Positions 20,101 to 27,876 of a stretch of DNA of 64,000 nt are shown piece by piece. The notes under the pieces were generated by a model that worked only from the letters and a program-made list of their open reading frames with translations, searched no databases and was not told the DNA's origin. The DNA lies in contig CBDDKW010000022.1 of the NCBI GenBank assembly GCA_965230425.1, forward strand, positions 8,786 to 72,785, written 5' to 3'. Source of the DNA: CBDDKW01 sp965230425. Lineage in GTDB: Bacteria > Pseudomonadota > Gammaproteobacteria > UBA1113. Position numbers and translations under genes: made by a program. Numbering within the stretch: position 1 is the stretch's first letter; every line of letters starts with the position of its first letter.

Positions 20101-20431
20101 AGAAGAGCTCAATGCTTAAATCTGCTTGATATTCTGTCTTATCTCTGGCGCTGATGATTAAATTATAGAGTGCTACTACGGCTTCATAGAGATCAGTAAT
20201 CATCGGTTGAGCGAGGTTAATTAGCCTTGCATCACTTGAATTACGGGCAGGCGAGCTTTCATCACTGGAATCTCCAGCAGCAGGCATAGGTTCCTCTGGC
20301 AGCTCCGTTGGTTGGTTTGAAGCTGGTTGACCTAGTTGATCTAGACATCCTTCACAGGCAGTCAATATGTTATTGAGTGCCTTAAAGGGATCGTGTCCAT
20401 CTGTATCATATGGCACGGAAGATATCTCCAC
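17117..20431 (-). CDS. Very large soluble helical protein, effector-like, unknown
   Basis: 1104 residues if the GTG at 20431 is used; a GTG at 20416, spaced from GGAG, would give 1099. No signal peptide and no TM segment. Predominantly Gln/Ala/Leu-rich helix with heptad-like stretches (about 80-460 and 560-1050) broken by a Ser/Asp/Pro-rich linker near 475-545. The acidic DEQDKEDEK close to the C terminus recalls the E-block of Dot/Icm substrates (inference). No catalytic motif recognised. Confidence 0.7.
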   Translation of the reverse strand: MEISSVPYDTDGHDPFKALNNILTACEGCLDQLGQPASNQPTELPEEPMPAAGDSSDESSPARNSSDARLINLAQPMITDLYEAVVALYNLIISARDKTEYQADLSIELFYTQDQAHALHGYLSQSTDETTLFNYSLSYIFAQITPILAKVEQLVAKIEQCNTQISAAHQSQLTALQAINQQVTAHQHTYHRSSIARIIRALHATRLKFKITENLSSSLAYINIELGRWQQFFSYLHTPKQRRSSNYHGTLPEAIKPGRQTDIIRLVDKLANKPAQLEQYLIETLGMQCVNTLQSQVAIYAAQQPTPVEQTLIDAVTNLQKHLIKHSKIQRLQIFMQQLRAASQAYWHRNQSHRTTPTQNSIDAQREYVLWQAENTAEQTLAKRLAWVEKLIYYAQNQQEQTIKHLLQSSDAEKAEFNQAVEYTRKLWAQGKYRAFELYCFKALSADFACQQLRLRTAHAQVIKQVKPEKAAAETRQASRQSSSDSDLGIPANISSDPDTPASSGDELALPAPRSSASSSQSSAAISRTSSAANIAVKTSPVFSLDAIPEDRNDPAKEALNNRIDYAALYPLLENSPVFRCYRVLTSLIQQDQISEAEFNNFIEFHSTMKSEFEGITNPERFIAEQAHHLQTCYQQQTGDDNTEVSAALFMALAHEHEVILAAYLKTAPSAVNESPSNRERLAYLNACHANLTKWIHYKGLLHHYCRFIMLQQQMTAYLTAAEKLALTDNNQQATRTILDSRNYATEAHPFVAFLHGLIQRCAHSERLPQQQQKQLIGHIHLNAWDEISAHHFTDTAASARRKWYVSTLQNSLQQNFTITGVTAMHQRVVAALADQPSYTLEAVSQTPAGSIQATDLRIIASTLVAFEASVFKTACAALDRLEQNLRDIDRGCTNTGILLNELAKIIWQTNAKINRHIIDALSFMRDRGINPSNWCLYLQRHFQFHQTASKACTVQESNLRFNMEVIKTLQQQVLASIESTSTAHSLQVLLWLMKSISKLDPRQPQQIANFHRTVSQNTPTKGSFWQKTPSHVDVMRYTTAYVQEAARQDQRINGGLLQAAIDRTSTLETGDEQDKEDEKLVPPTDMISGKLNTVGTLRTVPTL

Positions 20432-20618
20432 ACAGTGTTTTTGTTTTTATTGTTGCTTGTTTATTATTAGGTATGTCCAGATCCCCATTATGTTAGCCCA
20501 TCATGAGCTAAATGATTAACTCCACATTCTATGATGCGTTTTGAGAATCTAATCGAGGGGTGTTTGGCGCTTGTTTTTCTAAAAAAGCAAAGTTGGACTA
20601 TACCATACCCCAGTTGTG

Positions 20619-20635
20619 CTAACAACAGTTGTTAG
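20619..20635. promoter_or_regulatory. Small perfect palindrome upstream of 1104-residue gene
   Basis: CTAACAAC-A-GTTGTTAG, 8-bp arms, in the 250-base spacer between the slipin stop and the start of the large gene. Position suits an operator, but that is inference from location. Confidence 0.4.
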
Positions 20636-20683
20636 AGTATCTCACGATCCTTAAGGAATTATTAAGGGCCTTAATTTTTATTG

Positions 20684-21433
20684 TCAGTTACTTCCCCGTT
20701 TAAAAGCCTCCACGAACTCAAGGGGGAAGGGGAAAATGATGGTTTTGCTGTTATCCGCGGATAAGTTCCCCAGGGTTTGTAGGTAGCGCAGTTGCATGGC
20801 TTGAGGTTGTTTTGCTAGGACCTCGGAAGCTTGTAGGAGCTTTTGTGAGGCTTGGAATTCACCTTCGGCGCTGATGACTTTGGCGCGTCGTTCACGTTCG
20901 GCTTCCGCTTGCTTGGCGATAGCGCGGACCATGCTTTCATCCAGGTCAACATGCTTGATTTCAACATTTGCGACTTTAATACCCCAGGCATCGGTTTGAT
21001 CGTCGAGGATGGCTTGAATATCTGTATTGAGTTTTTCCCGTTCAGAGAGCATTTCATCTAACTCATGTTGACCTAAAACTGAACGAAGTGTCGTTTGTGC
21101 CAGTTGGCTGATGGCTTCAAAGTAGTTTTCCACTTGGATGAAGGCTTTGGCTGGTTCGATAACACGGAAATACACCACCGCATTGACTTTGACGGAGACA
21201 TTATCTTTAGAAATGACATCTTGACTGGGTACATCCATGACCACAGTACGTAATTGGATTTTTTCCATTGTTTGGAGTACGGGAATAAGGATAATGAGGC
21301 CTGGACCTTTGACTTTCCAGAATTTACCGAGCATAAAAATCACGCCACGTTCGTACTCGCGAAGAATGCGAAACATGTATAGCAATATAATAATGGCTAT
21401 AAATGCGATAATGATAAATACGATGCCGGTCAT
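20684..21433 (-). CDS. Slipin (SPFH/stomatin family membrane protein)
   Basis: 249 residues: one N-terminal TM helix (about 3-22), then the SPFH domain (EYERGVIFMLGKFWKVKGPG ... VVYFRV ... LRSVLGQHELDEML) and a short coiled coil (AEAERERRAKVI). Slipins organise membrane microdomains and pair with NfeD-type membrane proteases. Here the ATG overlaps the stop of the NfeD gene by four bases (ATGA), so the two are co-translated. Confidence 0.93.
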   Translation of the reverse strand: MTGIVFIIIAFIAIIILLYMFRILREYERGVIFMLGKFWKVKGPGLIILIPVLQTMEKIQLRTVVMDVPSQDVISKDNVSVKVNAVVYFRVIEPAKAFIQVENYFEAISQLAQTTLRSVLGQHELDEMLSEREKLNTDIQAILDDQTDAWGIKVANVEIKHVDLDESMVRAIAKQAEAERERRAKVISAEGEFQASQKLLQASEVLAKQPQAMQLRYLQTLGNLSADNSKTIIFPFPLEFVEAFKRGSN

Positions 21434-22821
21434 AATCTCTCTCCTGAATTATCTGTATTTGAATTAATCGGTACAACTTTCACAGTTAAACCATCAACGC
21501 TAATAATGCGTACTTGATCACCCACGGTAAGATTGACTGAAGATTCAAATAGCCAGGTTTCACCATCAAATTTGACTCTTCCAGTTTTACCCTGTGAACT
21601 GATTACAATGCACTGGCGGTCTATAAAAGACTCCTCGCCAATAACGGTGGGTTTTCGGCGTGAGCGTATAGCAGCCCCAATCACAAATATAAAAAATAAT
21701 GTGGTCAATAGCGTAACGATCAAAATCGGTAGCCAAGGGATACTTAGCATGCCACTATCTGCCACGTTGAATAACAGCACTGATCCCACCGCAAAAGCAA
21801 CAATACCACCTAAGCCTAAAATACCAAAGCTGGGAGCAAAAGCCTCCACAACCATAAAAGCTATACCGAGCATCATTAAGGCTAAGCCCACATAATTGAT
21901 AGGTAATAGATGCAGTGCGTAAAGACCAAGTAAGAGGGCAATGGCGCCTATCACGCCAGGCGCAACGAAACCAGGGCTGGCAAATTCGAAAAATAACCCA
22001 TAAACACCAATCATCAGCAAGATATACGCAATGGTAGGGTCGGTAATGATGCTTAAGAGTTTATTGCGCCAATTACCTGGGTAGATTTCGATTTGAGTAT
22101 TGCTTGTATTTAATATGAGCGTTTGTTCACCCATTGGTATGCGGCGGCCATTGAGTTTTGCTAGTAATTGCTGAGTATTGTTAGCGATCAGATCAATGAC
22201 ACCCAGCTTGAGTGCTTGGTTTGCAGGGATACTATCTGCCTGTAGCACGCTCTTAGCGGCCCAGTCCACATTGCGCTGACGTAGTTGCGCAAGGCTTTTG
22301 ATGTAGGCGGTGGCATCCTTTTTCATTTTTTGTTCGCGAGTAGATTCTTGGCTGGTGGCTTGTTTATTTTTTGTTGCATCAGGGTTGGAGTCCGTACTGC
22401 CAATGGTTATTGGCGAAGCAGCACCGAGATTGGTGCCTGGAGCCATGGCGGCAACATTGCAAGCATATAGAATATAGGTGCCGGCACTAGCTGCACGTGC
22501 ACCGCTGGGGGCAACATAGCCAATGAAGGGAATTGATGAGTTTAAAATGGTTTTATTGATGGCGCGCGTGGATTTGTCCAGCCCACCAGGGGTATCAATT
22601 TGCAGGATAATGAACTGCGCACCTTCAGTTTGGGCTTTTTTCAAGCCTTGAGCAATATAATCTGCTGTGGCTGGGCCGATGGCGCCGGCAATGTTCAATT
22701 GTAGGGCTTGAGGCTGAGTTGTTTGGCTCAGGCCAGGAGATAGGGGCAGCAGCAATAAACTCAAGCCCGCAATGAGGCTACAGAGGCTAAAAAATTGTTT
22801 AATAGAGACTGTTCTGCTCAT
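21430..22821 (-). CDS. NfeD-family membrane-bound ClpP-class serine protease
   Basis: 463 residues. Signal peptide at the N terminus, a periplasmic ClpP-like protease domain (IDTPGG ... GARAASAGTYIL with the nucleophile Ser, later Lys) to about residue 235, four to five TM helices, and a C-terminal OB-fold NfeD domain (IDRQCIVISSQGKTGRVKFDGETW). Long NfeD proteins cleave the hydrophobic end of their slipin partner, encoded next here. AAGGAAG ribosome site. Diverges from adk across 67 bases. Confidence 0.92.
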   Translation of the reverse strand: MSRTVSIKQFFSLCSLIAGLSLLLLPLSPGLSQTTQPQALQLNIAGAIGPATADYIAQGLKKAQTEGAQFIILQIDTPGGLDKSTRAINKTILNSSIPFIGYVAPSGARAASAGTYILYACNVAAMAPGTNLGAASPITIGSTDSNPDATKNKQATSQESTREQKMKKDATAYIKSLAQLRQRNVDWAAKSVLQADSIPANQALKLGVIDLIANNTQQLLAKLNGRRIPMGEQTLILNTSNTQIEIYPGNWRNKLLSIITDPTIAYILLMIGVYGLFFEFASPGFVAPGVIGAIALLLGLYALHLLPINYVGLALMMLGIAFMVVEAFAPSFGILGLGGIVAFAVGSVLLFNVADSGMLSIPWLPILIVTLLTTLFFIFVIGAAIRSRRKPTVIGEESFIDRQCIVISSQGKTGRVKFDGETWLFESSVNLTVGDQVRIISVDGLTVKVVPINSNTDNSGERL

Positions 22822-22888
22822 GTTACTTCCTTGTGATTATGCTATTATACGTCAAATATATTCGAAATTACTACTAAGGGATAGATAT

Positions 22889-23566
22889 ATGCGACTCATT
22901 TTATTAGGTCCTCCCGGAGCAGGTAAGGGCACTCAGGCGCAACATATTTGTGAGCACTATGGGATATCTCAAATTTCCACGGGAGCGATGCTAAGAGCAG
23001 CCGTTGAGGCGGGTACGCCGCTGGGGCAAAAAGCGCAAGCTATCATGGAGTCCGGAGAGTTAGTGCCTGATGAAATCATGATCGGTTTAGTCAATGATCG
23101 TATTAATCAGCCTGATTGCGTCAATGGTTTCTTGTTAGACGGTTTTCCTCGTACTATACCCCAGGCTGAGGCATTGGATGCGGCCGATATTTATTTGGAT
23201 TATGTGGTGGAAATTCAAGTGGACGATGAAGAAATCGTTAAACGCATGAGTGGGCGCTTAATGCATCCAGCCTCTGGACGTAGTTATCATTTGCAATATC
23301 ATCCGCCCAAAGTTGCTGGTATTGATGATGTCACAGGTGAGCCTCTGGTGCAGCGTGATGATGATAAGGAAGAAACGGTGCGTAATCGGCTTGCGGTGTA
23401 TCATCAGCAAACTAAACCACTGGTAGAGTTCTATCAGCATTATGCTAAAGAGACCCATGTGCATCCTCTCGTGTTTGCTCAAGTGCAGGGTGTGGGTAGT
23501 GTGACAGAGATTTCTCAGCAATTATTTGCTATCTTAGATGGACAAGCTAGCTCGGCCACTGCGTAA
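22889..23566 (+). CDS. adk: Adenylate kinase
   Basis: Interconverts ATP + AMP and 2 ADP; essential for nucleotide balance. 225 residues from ATG 22889, which has AAGGGA seven bases upstream. Walker A LLGPPGAGKGTQAQH, AMP-binding region QISTGAMLRAAV, FLLDGFPRT, and the LID (GRLMHPASGRSYH...VTGEPLVQRDDDKEETVRNRL). Slightly longer than the 214 residues of E. coli, mainly at the C terminus. Confidence 0.97.
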   Translation: MRLILLGPPGAGKGTQAQHICEHYGISQISTGAMLRAAVEAGTPLGQKAQAIMESGELVPDEIMIGLVNDRINQPDCVNGFLLDGFPRTIPQAEALDAADIYLDYVVEIQVDDEEIVKRMSGRLMHPASGRSYHLQYHPPKVAGIDDVTGEPLVQRDDDKEETVRNRLAVYHQQTKPLVEFYQHYAKETHVHPLVFAQVQGVGSVTEISQQLFAILDGQASSATA

Positions 23567-23647
23567 TGAGGTAACCTGACATTCTGCAGCTTGCTGCGAA
23601 TACCTTCTGTGGATGATTAGCCAAACACTCAAGGATGGAGTGAAAGA

Positions 23648-24544
23648 ATGGTAGAAACGGAATCAACAGTCCTATTAGTTGATGCTGATGATCAGCATAG
23701 CCAGCAGTTACGCCAATGGCTCAATGAATTGTCTTATGATTACGATACTGTTGTAAATGGTGCTCAGGCATGGGAGTTACTATTACAAAATTCTCGCCGC
23801 TATAGCGCCGTTATCGTTAATGCTGAGTTAGCTGATATGACAGGATATGAGTTACTAAAGCGCATTAAACATTTCCCTATTCTGAGTATGCTGCCGGTGA
23901 TTATTCAAACTGAGCCTACCTCTGAACAAGAGTATCTTAATTTTCTGCGAGCAGGTGCTTACTATTATTTAATTAAACCGATCAGTAAAGCCGATTTTAT
24001 CGCACTGATCCAAGCGGCTATCCATGATTGGTGGCAGACAAAAGTATCCCGCAGCGAACTCTATAAAGGGATCCAAAGTATGAAACTCATGCATGCAGCA
24101 GAATTTAAGCTGCGTACTTTGGAAGAGTGTAAGGATGTTGCTGCTTATATTGCTAATGCTTGTCCACACCCGGATAAGGTAGTCATTGGCCTGTCGGAAA
24201 TGATTTTAAATGGGATTGAGCATGGCAACCTAGGGATTACTTATGACGAAAAGTCCATATTAATTGCCAATAATACCTGGATTGATGAAATTCACCGGCG
24301 CTTGCAGTTGGCTGAGAACCAGCAAAAGTACGTGAAAGTGACATTTCAGCGCTCTGAGCAAGCAATCCGCATTACTATTGAAGATCAAGGACCAGGCTTT
24401 GATTGGCGTGAGTACCAAGACTTAGATGCTAGCCGTATTACCCATCCTCATGGCCGTGGTATTGCTATGGCGAGGTTATTAAGCTTTACTAGCGTGGAAT
24501 ACCGTGAAAATGGCAGGCTTGTTGAATGTACAGTTGAGCTATAA
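23648..24544 (+). CDS. Receiver-like domain fused to RsbW-type ATPase
   Basis: 298 residues. Residues 1-130 fold as a receiver (VLLVDADD acidic pocket, conserved Lys in YLIKPIS), but the phosphoacceptor position in the YSAVIVNAEL strand is Asn instead of Asp. Residues ~150-298 are an HATPase of the anti-sigma/RsbW type: N box LSEMILNGIEHGNLG, DQGPGFD and GRGIAMARLL. Without HisKA it is probably a partner-switching regulator or serine kinase rather than a classic histidine kinase. The Asn suggests control other than phosphorylation. Ribosome site GGAG. Confidence 0.82.
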   Translation: MVETESTVLLVDADDQHSQQLRQWLNELSYDYDTVVNGAQAWELLLQNSRRYSAVIVNAELADMTGYELLKRIKHFPILSMLPVIIQTEPTSEQEYLNFLRAGAYYYLIKPISKADFIALIQAAIHDWWQTKVSRSELYKGIQSMKLMHAAEFKLRTLEECKDVAAYIANACPHPDKVVIGLSEMILNGIEHGNLGITYDEKSILIANNTWIDEIHRRLQLAENQQKYVKVTFQRSEQAIRITIEDQGPGFDWREYQDLDASRITHPHGRGIAMARLLSFTSVEYRENGRLVECTVEL

Positions 24545-24586
24545 GAGATAATGTGATCAAACAACCAAAATTTGGACAAAAAAAAA

Positions 24587-24609
24587 GCCGCTATAAAAGC
24601 GGCTTTTTT
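24587..24609. terminator. Bidirectional rho-independent terminator
   Basis: GCCGCT/AGCGGC stem (24587-24592 with 24598-24603), five-base loop, six T on the plus side and nine A on the other, serving both the regulator gene and the convergent histone-like gene. Confidence 0.9.
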
Positions 24610-24627
24610 GCATAAGCGTAAAATTGC

Positions 24628-25266
24628 TTATTTTTTAGCTACACGACGTTTAGCTGTTGTCCTTTTAGCTGTTTTACGAGCTACTGGTTTCTTAGCTACG
24701 CGACGTTTAGCTGTAGTTTTACGAGCTGTAGTCTTCTTTTTAGCTGCAGTTTTGCGAGCTGTAGACTTCTTAGCTGTAGTTTTACGAGCTGTAGTCTTTC
24801 TTTTAGCTGCAGTTTTGCGAGCTGTAGACTTCTTAGCTGTAGATTTACGAGCTGTAGTTTTCTTCTTAGCGGTTGCTTTTTTCTTTGCAGGCTTTTTCTT
24901 CATTTTGCTAGCAAAAGTTTTGGCTACTTTTTCAGCAGCTTTCTTCTCTGCAGCACGTTGTTTCTTGAATTGAGCAACTGCATCAGCAAATCCTTTGTCA
25001 TAAGCAGCTTTAGTAGCGGCTGCAACTTTGGATTTCATCTCAGCTTTAAGTTTAGCCATTTTTGTGCTGGCTTCTTTCTTAGCAGCAGCCATTTTCTTAG
25101 CGGCATCTTGCAATTTCTTACGAGCTGCTGCTGCGGTACGCTTTTGCGTTGTGCTGGTTGCTTTAGCTTTTGATGATGTACTACGACGTACTGGTTTACG
25201 ACGAGCAGTTGTAGCACGTTTTACTGTTTTGCGAGCTGTCCGTTTGACAGTTTTAGCCTTTGCCAT
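24628..25266 (-). CDS. Histone H1-like DNA-binding protein (HctB/Hq1 type)
   Basis: 212 residues made mostly of Lys, Ala, Arg and Thr. The N- and C-terminal arms are H1-like (KKxTARK, TAKKSTARK repeats) and a short helical centre (YDKGFADAVAQFKKQRAAEKK) separates them. The C-terminal arm contains near-identical 21-residue units encoded by tandem 63-bp repeats around 24714-24840. Chlamydia and Coxiella homologues condense the nucleoid in development. Alone between converging and diverging neighbours; a T-rich region upstream is shared with glpK. Confidence 0.92.
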   Translation of the reverse strand: MAKAKTVKRTARKTVKRATTARRKPVRRSTSSKAKATSTTQKRTAAAARKKLQDAAKKMAAAKKEASTKMAKLKAEMKSKVAAATKAAYDKGFADAVAQFKKQRAAEKKAAEKVAKTFASKMKKKPAKKKATAKKKTTARKSTAKKSTARKTAAKRKTTARKTTAKKSTARKTAAKKKTTARKTTAKRRVAKKPVARKTAKRTTAKRRVAKK

Positions 25267-25615
25267 GATATATATCTCCCTTGTTTATAACCGGCCGACA
25301 AATAGAACCTTAGCACAATATTTTTTCTTCTTCTAATTTTTTTCCAAAAAAATTAGCAACATAGGCGTTTTTTTTCATTTTTTTTGAAATTTTTAATAAA
25401 ATTTGTGCAAAAAATGTTTTTTTTGCAGATTTTTCACAAAATAAGACGGCGTACTTTTGATTTTATTAGGAGAAAAAAATTATTTTTTTTTGCAAAGTGT
25501 CAGCGGAAATCACAACATTAAGTATGACAATTACTGTTGGTGAAAGATGATAATTCTGTGTCGACACTGTAACATGACTAATTTAAATGTCTTGAATGAC
25601 TAAATAGGAATGACT
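25267..25615. other. T-rich divergent promoter region (histone-like gene / glpK)
   Basis: About 350 bases, with long T and A runs between 25320 and 25490. A weak -10 (GATAAT near 25546) may serve glpK. No RNA gene or ORF seen. Confidence 0.45.
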
Positions 25616-27091
25616 ATGCAGACCTTACTTGCTATTGACCAAGGTACCACAAGTACACGATCAATTTTGTTTGATGAACATGGTATGGTGCTTGCGAGTG
25701 CGCAAGCTGAGCTTAAGCAATATTATCCTCAAGCAGGCTGGGTTGAGCATGATCCTGAAGAAATTTGGCAAACTACACTAGATACAATAAACCAAGCGGT
25801 GGGAAGTGATAAACAAAAGTGGCAAGAGATTGCCGCCATGGGGATCTCTAATCAGCGCGAAACTACAATACTCTGGCATCGTGATACAGGCGAAGCAATT
25901 GCTAGGGCGGTTGTTTGGCAAGATCGCCGCACCGCATCTATCTGCCAAACTTTGATTGCCCAGGGAGTACAGCAGCAGGTGCAAGAGAAAACTGGTTTAT
26001 TAATCGATCCTTACTTTTGCGCTACGAAAATTCAATGGTTACTGGATAATATTGTCGGTGCTCGTCAACTAGCACAACAGGGTAAACTCGCCTTCGGTAC
26101 TGTGGACAGTTATTTAATTTGGCGTCTGTCAAGCGGACAACGTCATGTGACGGATGCAACCAATGCTTCACGAACCTTACTCTTTAATATACATACGCAA
26201 ACCTGGGATCCAGAATTATTAACTTTGTTTAATATTCCCCAGGAGATTTTACCGGAAGTGCTCGATAGCAGTGCTGAATTTGCGACAACTGCAACAAATT
26301 TATTGCCAGCCTGTATTCCTATTACCGGTGTTGCTGGCGATCAGCAGGCTGCGGCCTTTGGACAAGCTTGTTTTTATCCAGGTATGGTGAAAAGCACCTA
26401 TGGCACCGGATGCTTTGTCTTACTGAACACCGGTGAAAAAATTCTTAAGTCAGAGCAGCGCTTACTTAGCACGGTAAGTTATCGACTGCAGGGCAAACCA
26501 AGCTATGGGTTAGAAGGCAGTATCTTTGTTGCAGGAGCCGCTGTGCAATGGTTACGTGATGCAGTGAAGTTGATTGCCCATGCACAAGACACAGAACAAT
26601 ACGCAATGAATATTGAAGATACTGGCGGTGTTTATTTAGTGCCGGCTTTTACAGGGTTAGGTGCGCCTTATTGGGATCCTGATGCCCGTGGTGCCATCTT
26701 AGGGCTAACACGTGATAGTGGGGTGGATACCATTGTCCGAGCAGCGCTGGAGGCAGTGTGCTACCAAACCAAAGACTTACTACGTTCTATGCAAAAAGAT
26801 GGGGCGGTCATCAATAGTTTACGTGTAGACGGCGGTATGGTTGTCAACGATTGGCTTATGCAATTTTTAGCGGATATCTTAAATATTACCATTGAACGTT
26901 CTGCCATCAGCGAAGCGAGTGCCTTGGGTGCTGCCTATTTAGCAGGCTTGCAGGTGGGAGTATTTTCAAATTTGCAGGCACTATCAAATTTATGGCGTTC
27001 TGACTGTACGTTCCAGTCACAGTGTAGTGAAGCACGGCGTGAAACATTATATGAAGGGTGGTTGCAGGCTGTGGCGCGGGTGGCGAGTTAA
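25616..27091 (+). CDS. glpK: Glycerol kinase
   Basis: ATP-dependent phosphorylation of glycerol to sn-glycerol 3-phosphate. About 491 residues (E. coli 502) across the FGGY fold: phosphate loop AIDQGTTSTRSILFD at the N terminus, SNQRETTILW, WQDRRT, GVAGDQQAA, STYGTGCF, GLEGSIFVAGAAVQWLRD and the DGGMVVNDWLMQFLAD end. ATG 25616 has AGGA six bases upstream; ATG 25610 is too close to it. No glpF, glpD or glpR adjacent. Confidence 0.96.
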   Translation: MQTLLAIDQGTTSTRSILFDEHGMVLASAQAELKQYYPQAGWVEHDPEEIWQTTLDTINQAVGSDKQKWQEIAAMGISNQRETTILWHRDTGEAIARAVVWQDRRTASICQTLIAQGVQQQVQEKTGLLIDPYFCATKIQWLLDNIVGARQLAQQGKLAFGTVDSYLIWRLSSGQRHVTDATNASRTLLFNIHTQTWDPELLTLFNIPQEILPEVLDSSAEFATTATNLLPACIPITGVAGDQQAAAFGQACFYPGMVKSTYGTGCFVLLNTGEKILKSEQRLLSTVSYRLQGKPSYGLEGSIFVAGAAVQWLRDAVKLIAHAQDTEQYAMNIEDTGGVYLVPAFTGLGAPYWDPDARGAILGLTRDSGVDTIVRAALEAVCYQTKDLLRSMQKDGAVINSLRVDGGMVVNDWLMQFLADILNITIERSAISEASALGAAYLAGLQVGVFSNLQALSNLWRSDCTFQSQCSEARRETLYEGWLQAVARVAS

Positions 27092-27211
27092 ACTTGATTC
27101 CCCGCAGCTTGCTGCGGGCACTTTACGCTTGGGGATTCTTAAGGGGAGTCAGCGTAGACTCCCCTTAAGTCGCCGTCGCGCGAACTTGGTTCGCGCAGGC
27201 GAAATATTACT
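27091..27211 (+). repeat. Palindromic intergenic repeat, copy A (121 bp)
   Basis: Starts at the last base of the glpK stop codon. Contains three hairpins: CCGCAGC/GCTGCGG, a perfect 13-bp stem CTTAAGGGGAGTC/GACTCCCCTTAAG, and GCGCGAAC/GTTCGCGC. Identical base for base to the inverted copy at 37109-37229. Confidence 0.95.
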
Positions 27212-27224
27212 AGGAAATAAAATA

Positions 27225-27250
27225 CCCCGAGGCTTGCCTCGGGGATTTTT
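27225..27250. terminator. Bidirectional terminator after glpK and the gltA operon
   Basis: Stem CCCCGAGG (27225-27232) with CCTCGGGG (27237-27244). ATTTTTATT follows on the plus strand and TATTTTATTT on the minus strand, so it can close both glpK and the convergent gltA-methyltransferase transcript. Confidence 0.88.
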
Positions 27251-27351
27251 ATTAACTCAGTCGTAAGCGGAAGAGATTGTTTTCTTTAGATAACTTATGT
27301 TGTCGGTAGTAGCTGCAAGATTGATACAGGCAATAGAGAGCATAGTAAGGA

Positions 27352-27876
27352 TTAATCTTTAAAGACGATGACACTTAAGCTAATCAAACGATCATGTATG
27401 CGTATATCACTGGCATCGTTAAATATGCCAAAGCGTTCCACCCGTTGTAATTTAGTGAAACCAGCACAAGTCAAATAGCCCGCCATAATATCCAGATCGA
27501 AGCCTATTTTATGATAATCATATTCATTCACATGGCCACCAAAGATCATTCGCATAATCTTATAGCGTTCTTCCTCAGTATAACTTTCCTTATCAAGAAA
27601 CATACCTGCCAGGACGTCAAAATCAGGTACACTCACATAAAGTCTGCCCTCAGTTTTGAGTACACGGTTCCATTCTTTTAGGGTTTCAATAATTTCACCA
27701 TTATGATCGAGGTGTTCGAGTATATGAGAAGCATAGATTTCATCAAAGGTTTCATCTTCAAAGATTGATAGATCATTAGCATCAGCCACATGATCCACAT
27801 GCGGACCCGGCATAATATTTAATATTTCCCAGCCGGGCTTAACTTGTTTACCACCAATGTGTAATCGTCTAGGCAT
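27352..27876 (-). CDS. SAM-dependent methyltransferase
   Basis: 174 residues, class I Rossmann methyltransferase of the Methyltransf_11 kind. It has LHIGGKQVKPGW at the N terminus, an acidic DANDLSIFEDETFDEIYASHILEHLDHN core (motifs II-III) and VLKTEGRLYVSVPDFDVLAG. The glycine-rich SAM loop of motif I is shortened to IGGK. Substrate unknown; similar stand-alone enzymes act on sugars or lipids. Its ATG overlaps the gltA stop codon (TAATG), so its level is tied to citrate synthase. Confidence 0.82.
   Translation of the reverse strand: MPRRLHIGGKQVKPGWEILNIMPGPHVDHVADANDLSIFEDETFDEIYASHILEHLDHNGEIIETLKEWNRVLKTEGRLYVSVPDFDVLAGMFLDKESYTEEERYKIMRMIFGGHVNEYDYHKIGFDLDIMAGYLTCAGFTKLQRVERFGIFNDASDIRIHDRLISLSVIVFKD

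Noticed and set aside
24572..24973. 133-residue rightward ORF rich in Ala, Val, Leu and Phe
   Set aside because: Antisense shadow of the Lys/Ala repeats of the histone-like gene, and it begins inside the terminator.
26996..27266. 79-residue rightward ORF overlapping the glpK end
   Set aside because: Runs through the 121-bp palindromic repeat and terminator; the same peptide appears at 36994-37245 only because the repeat is duplicated.
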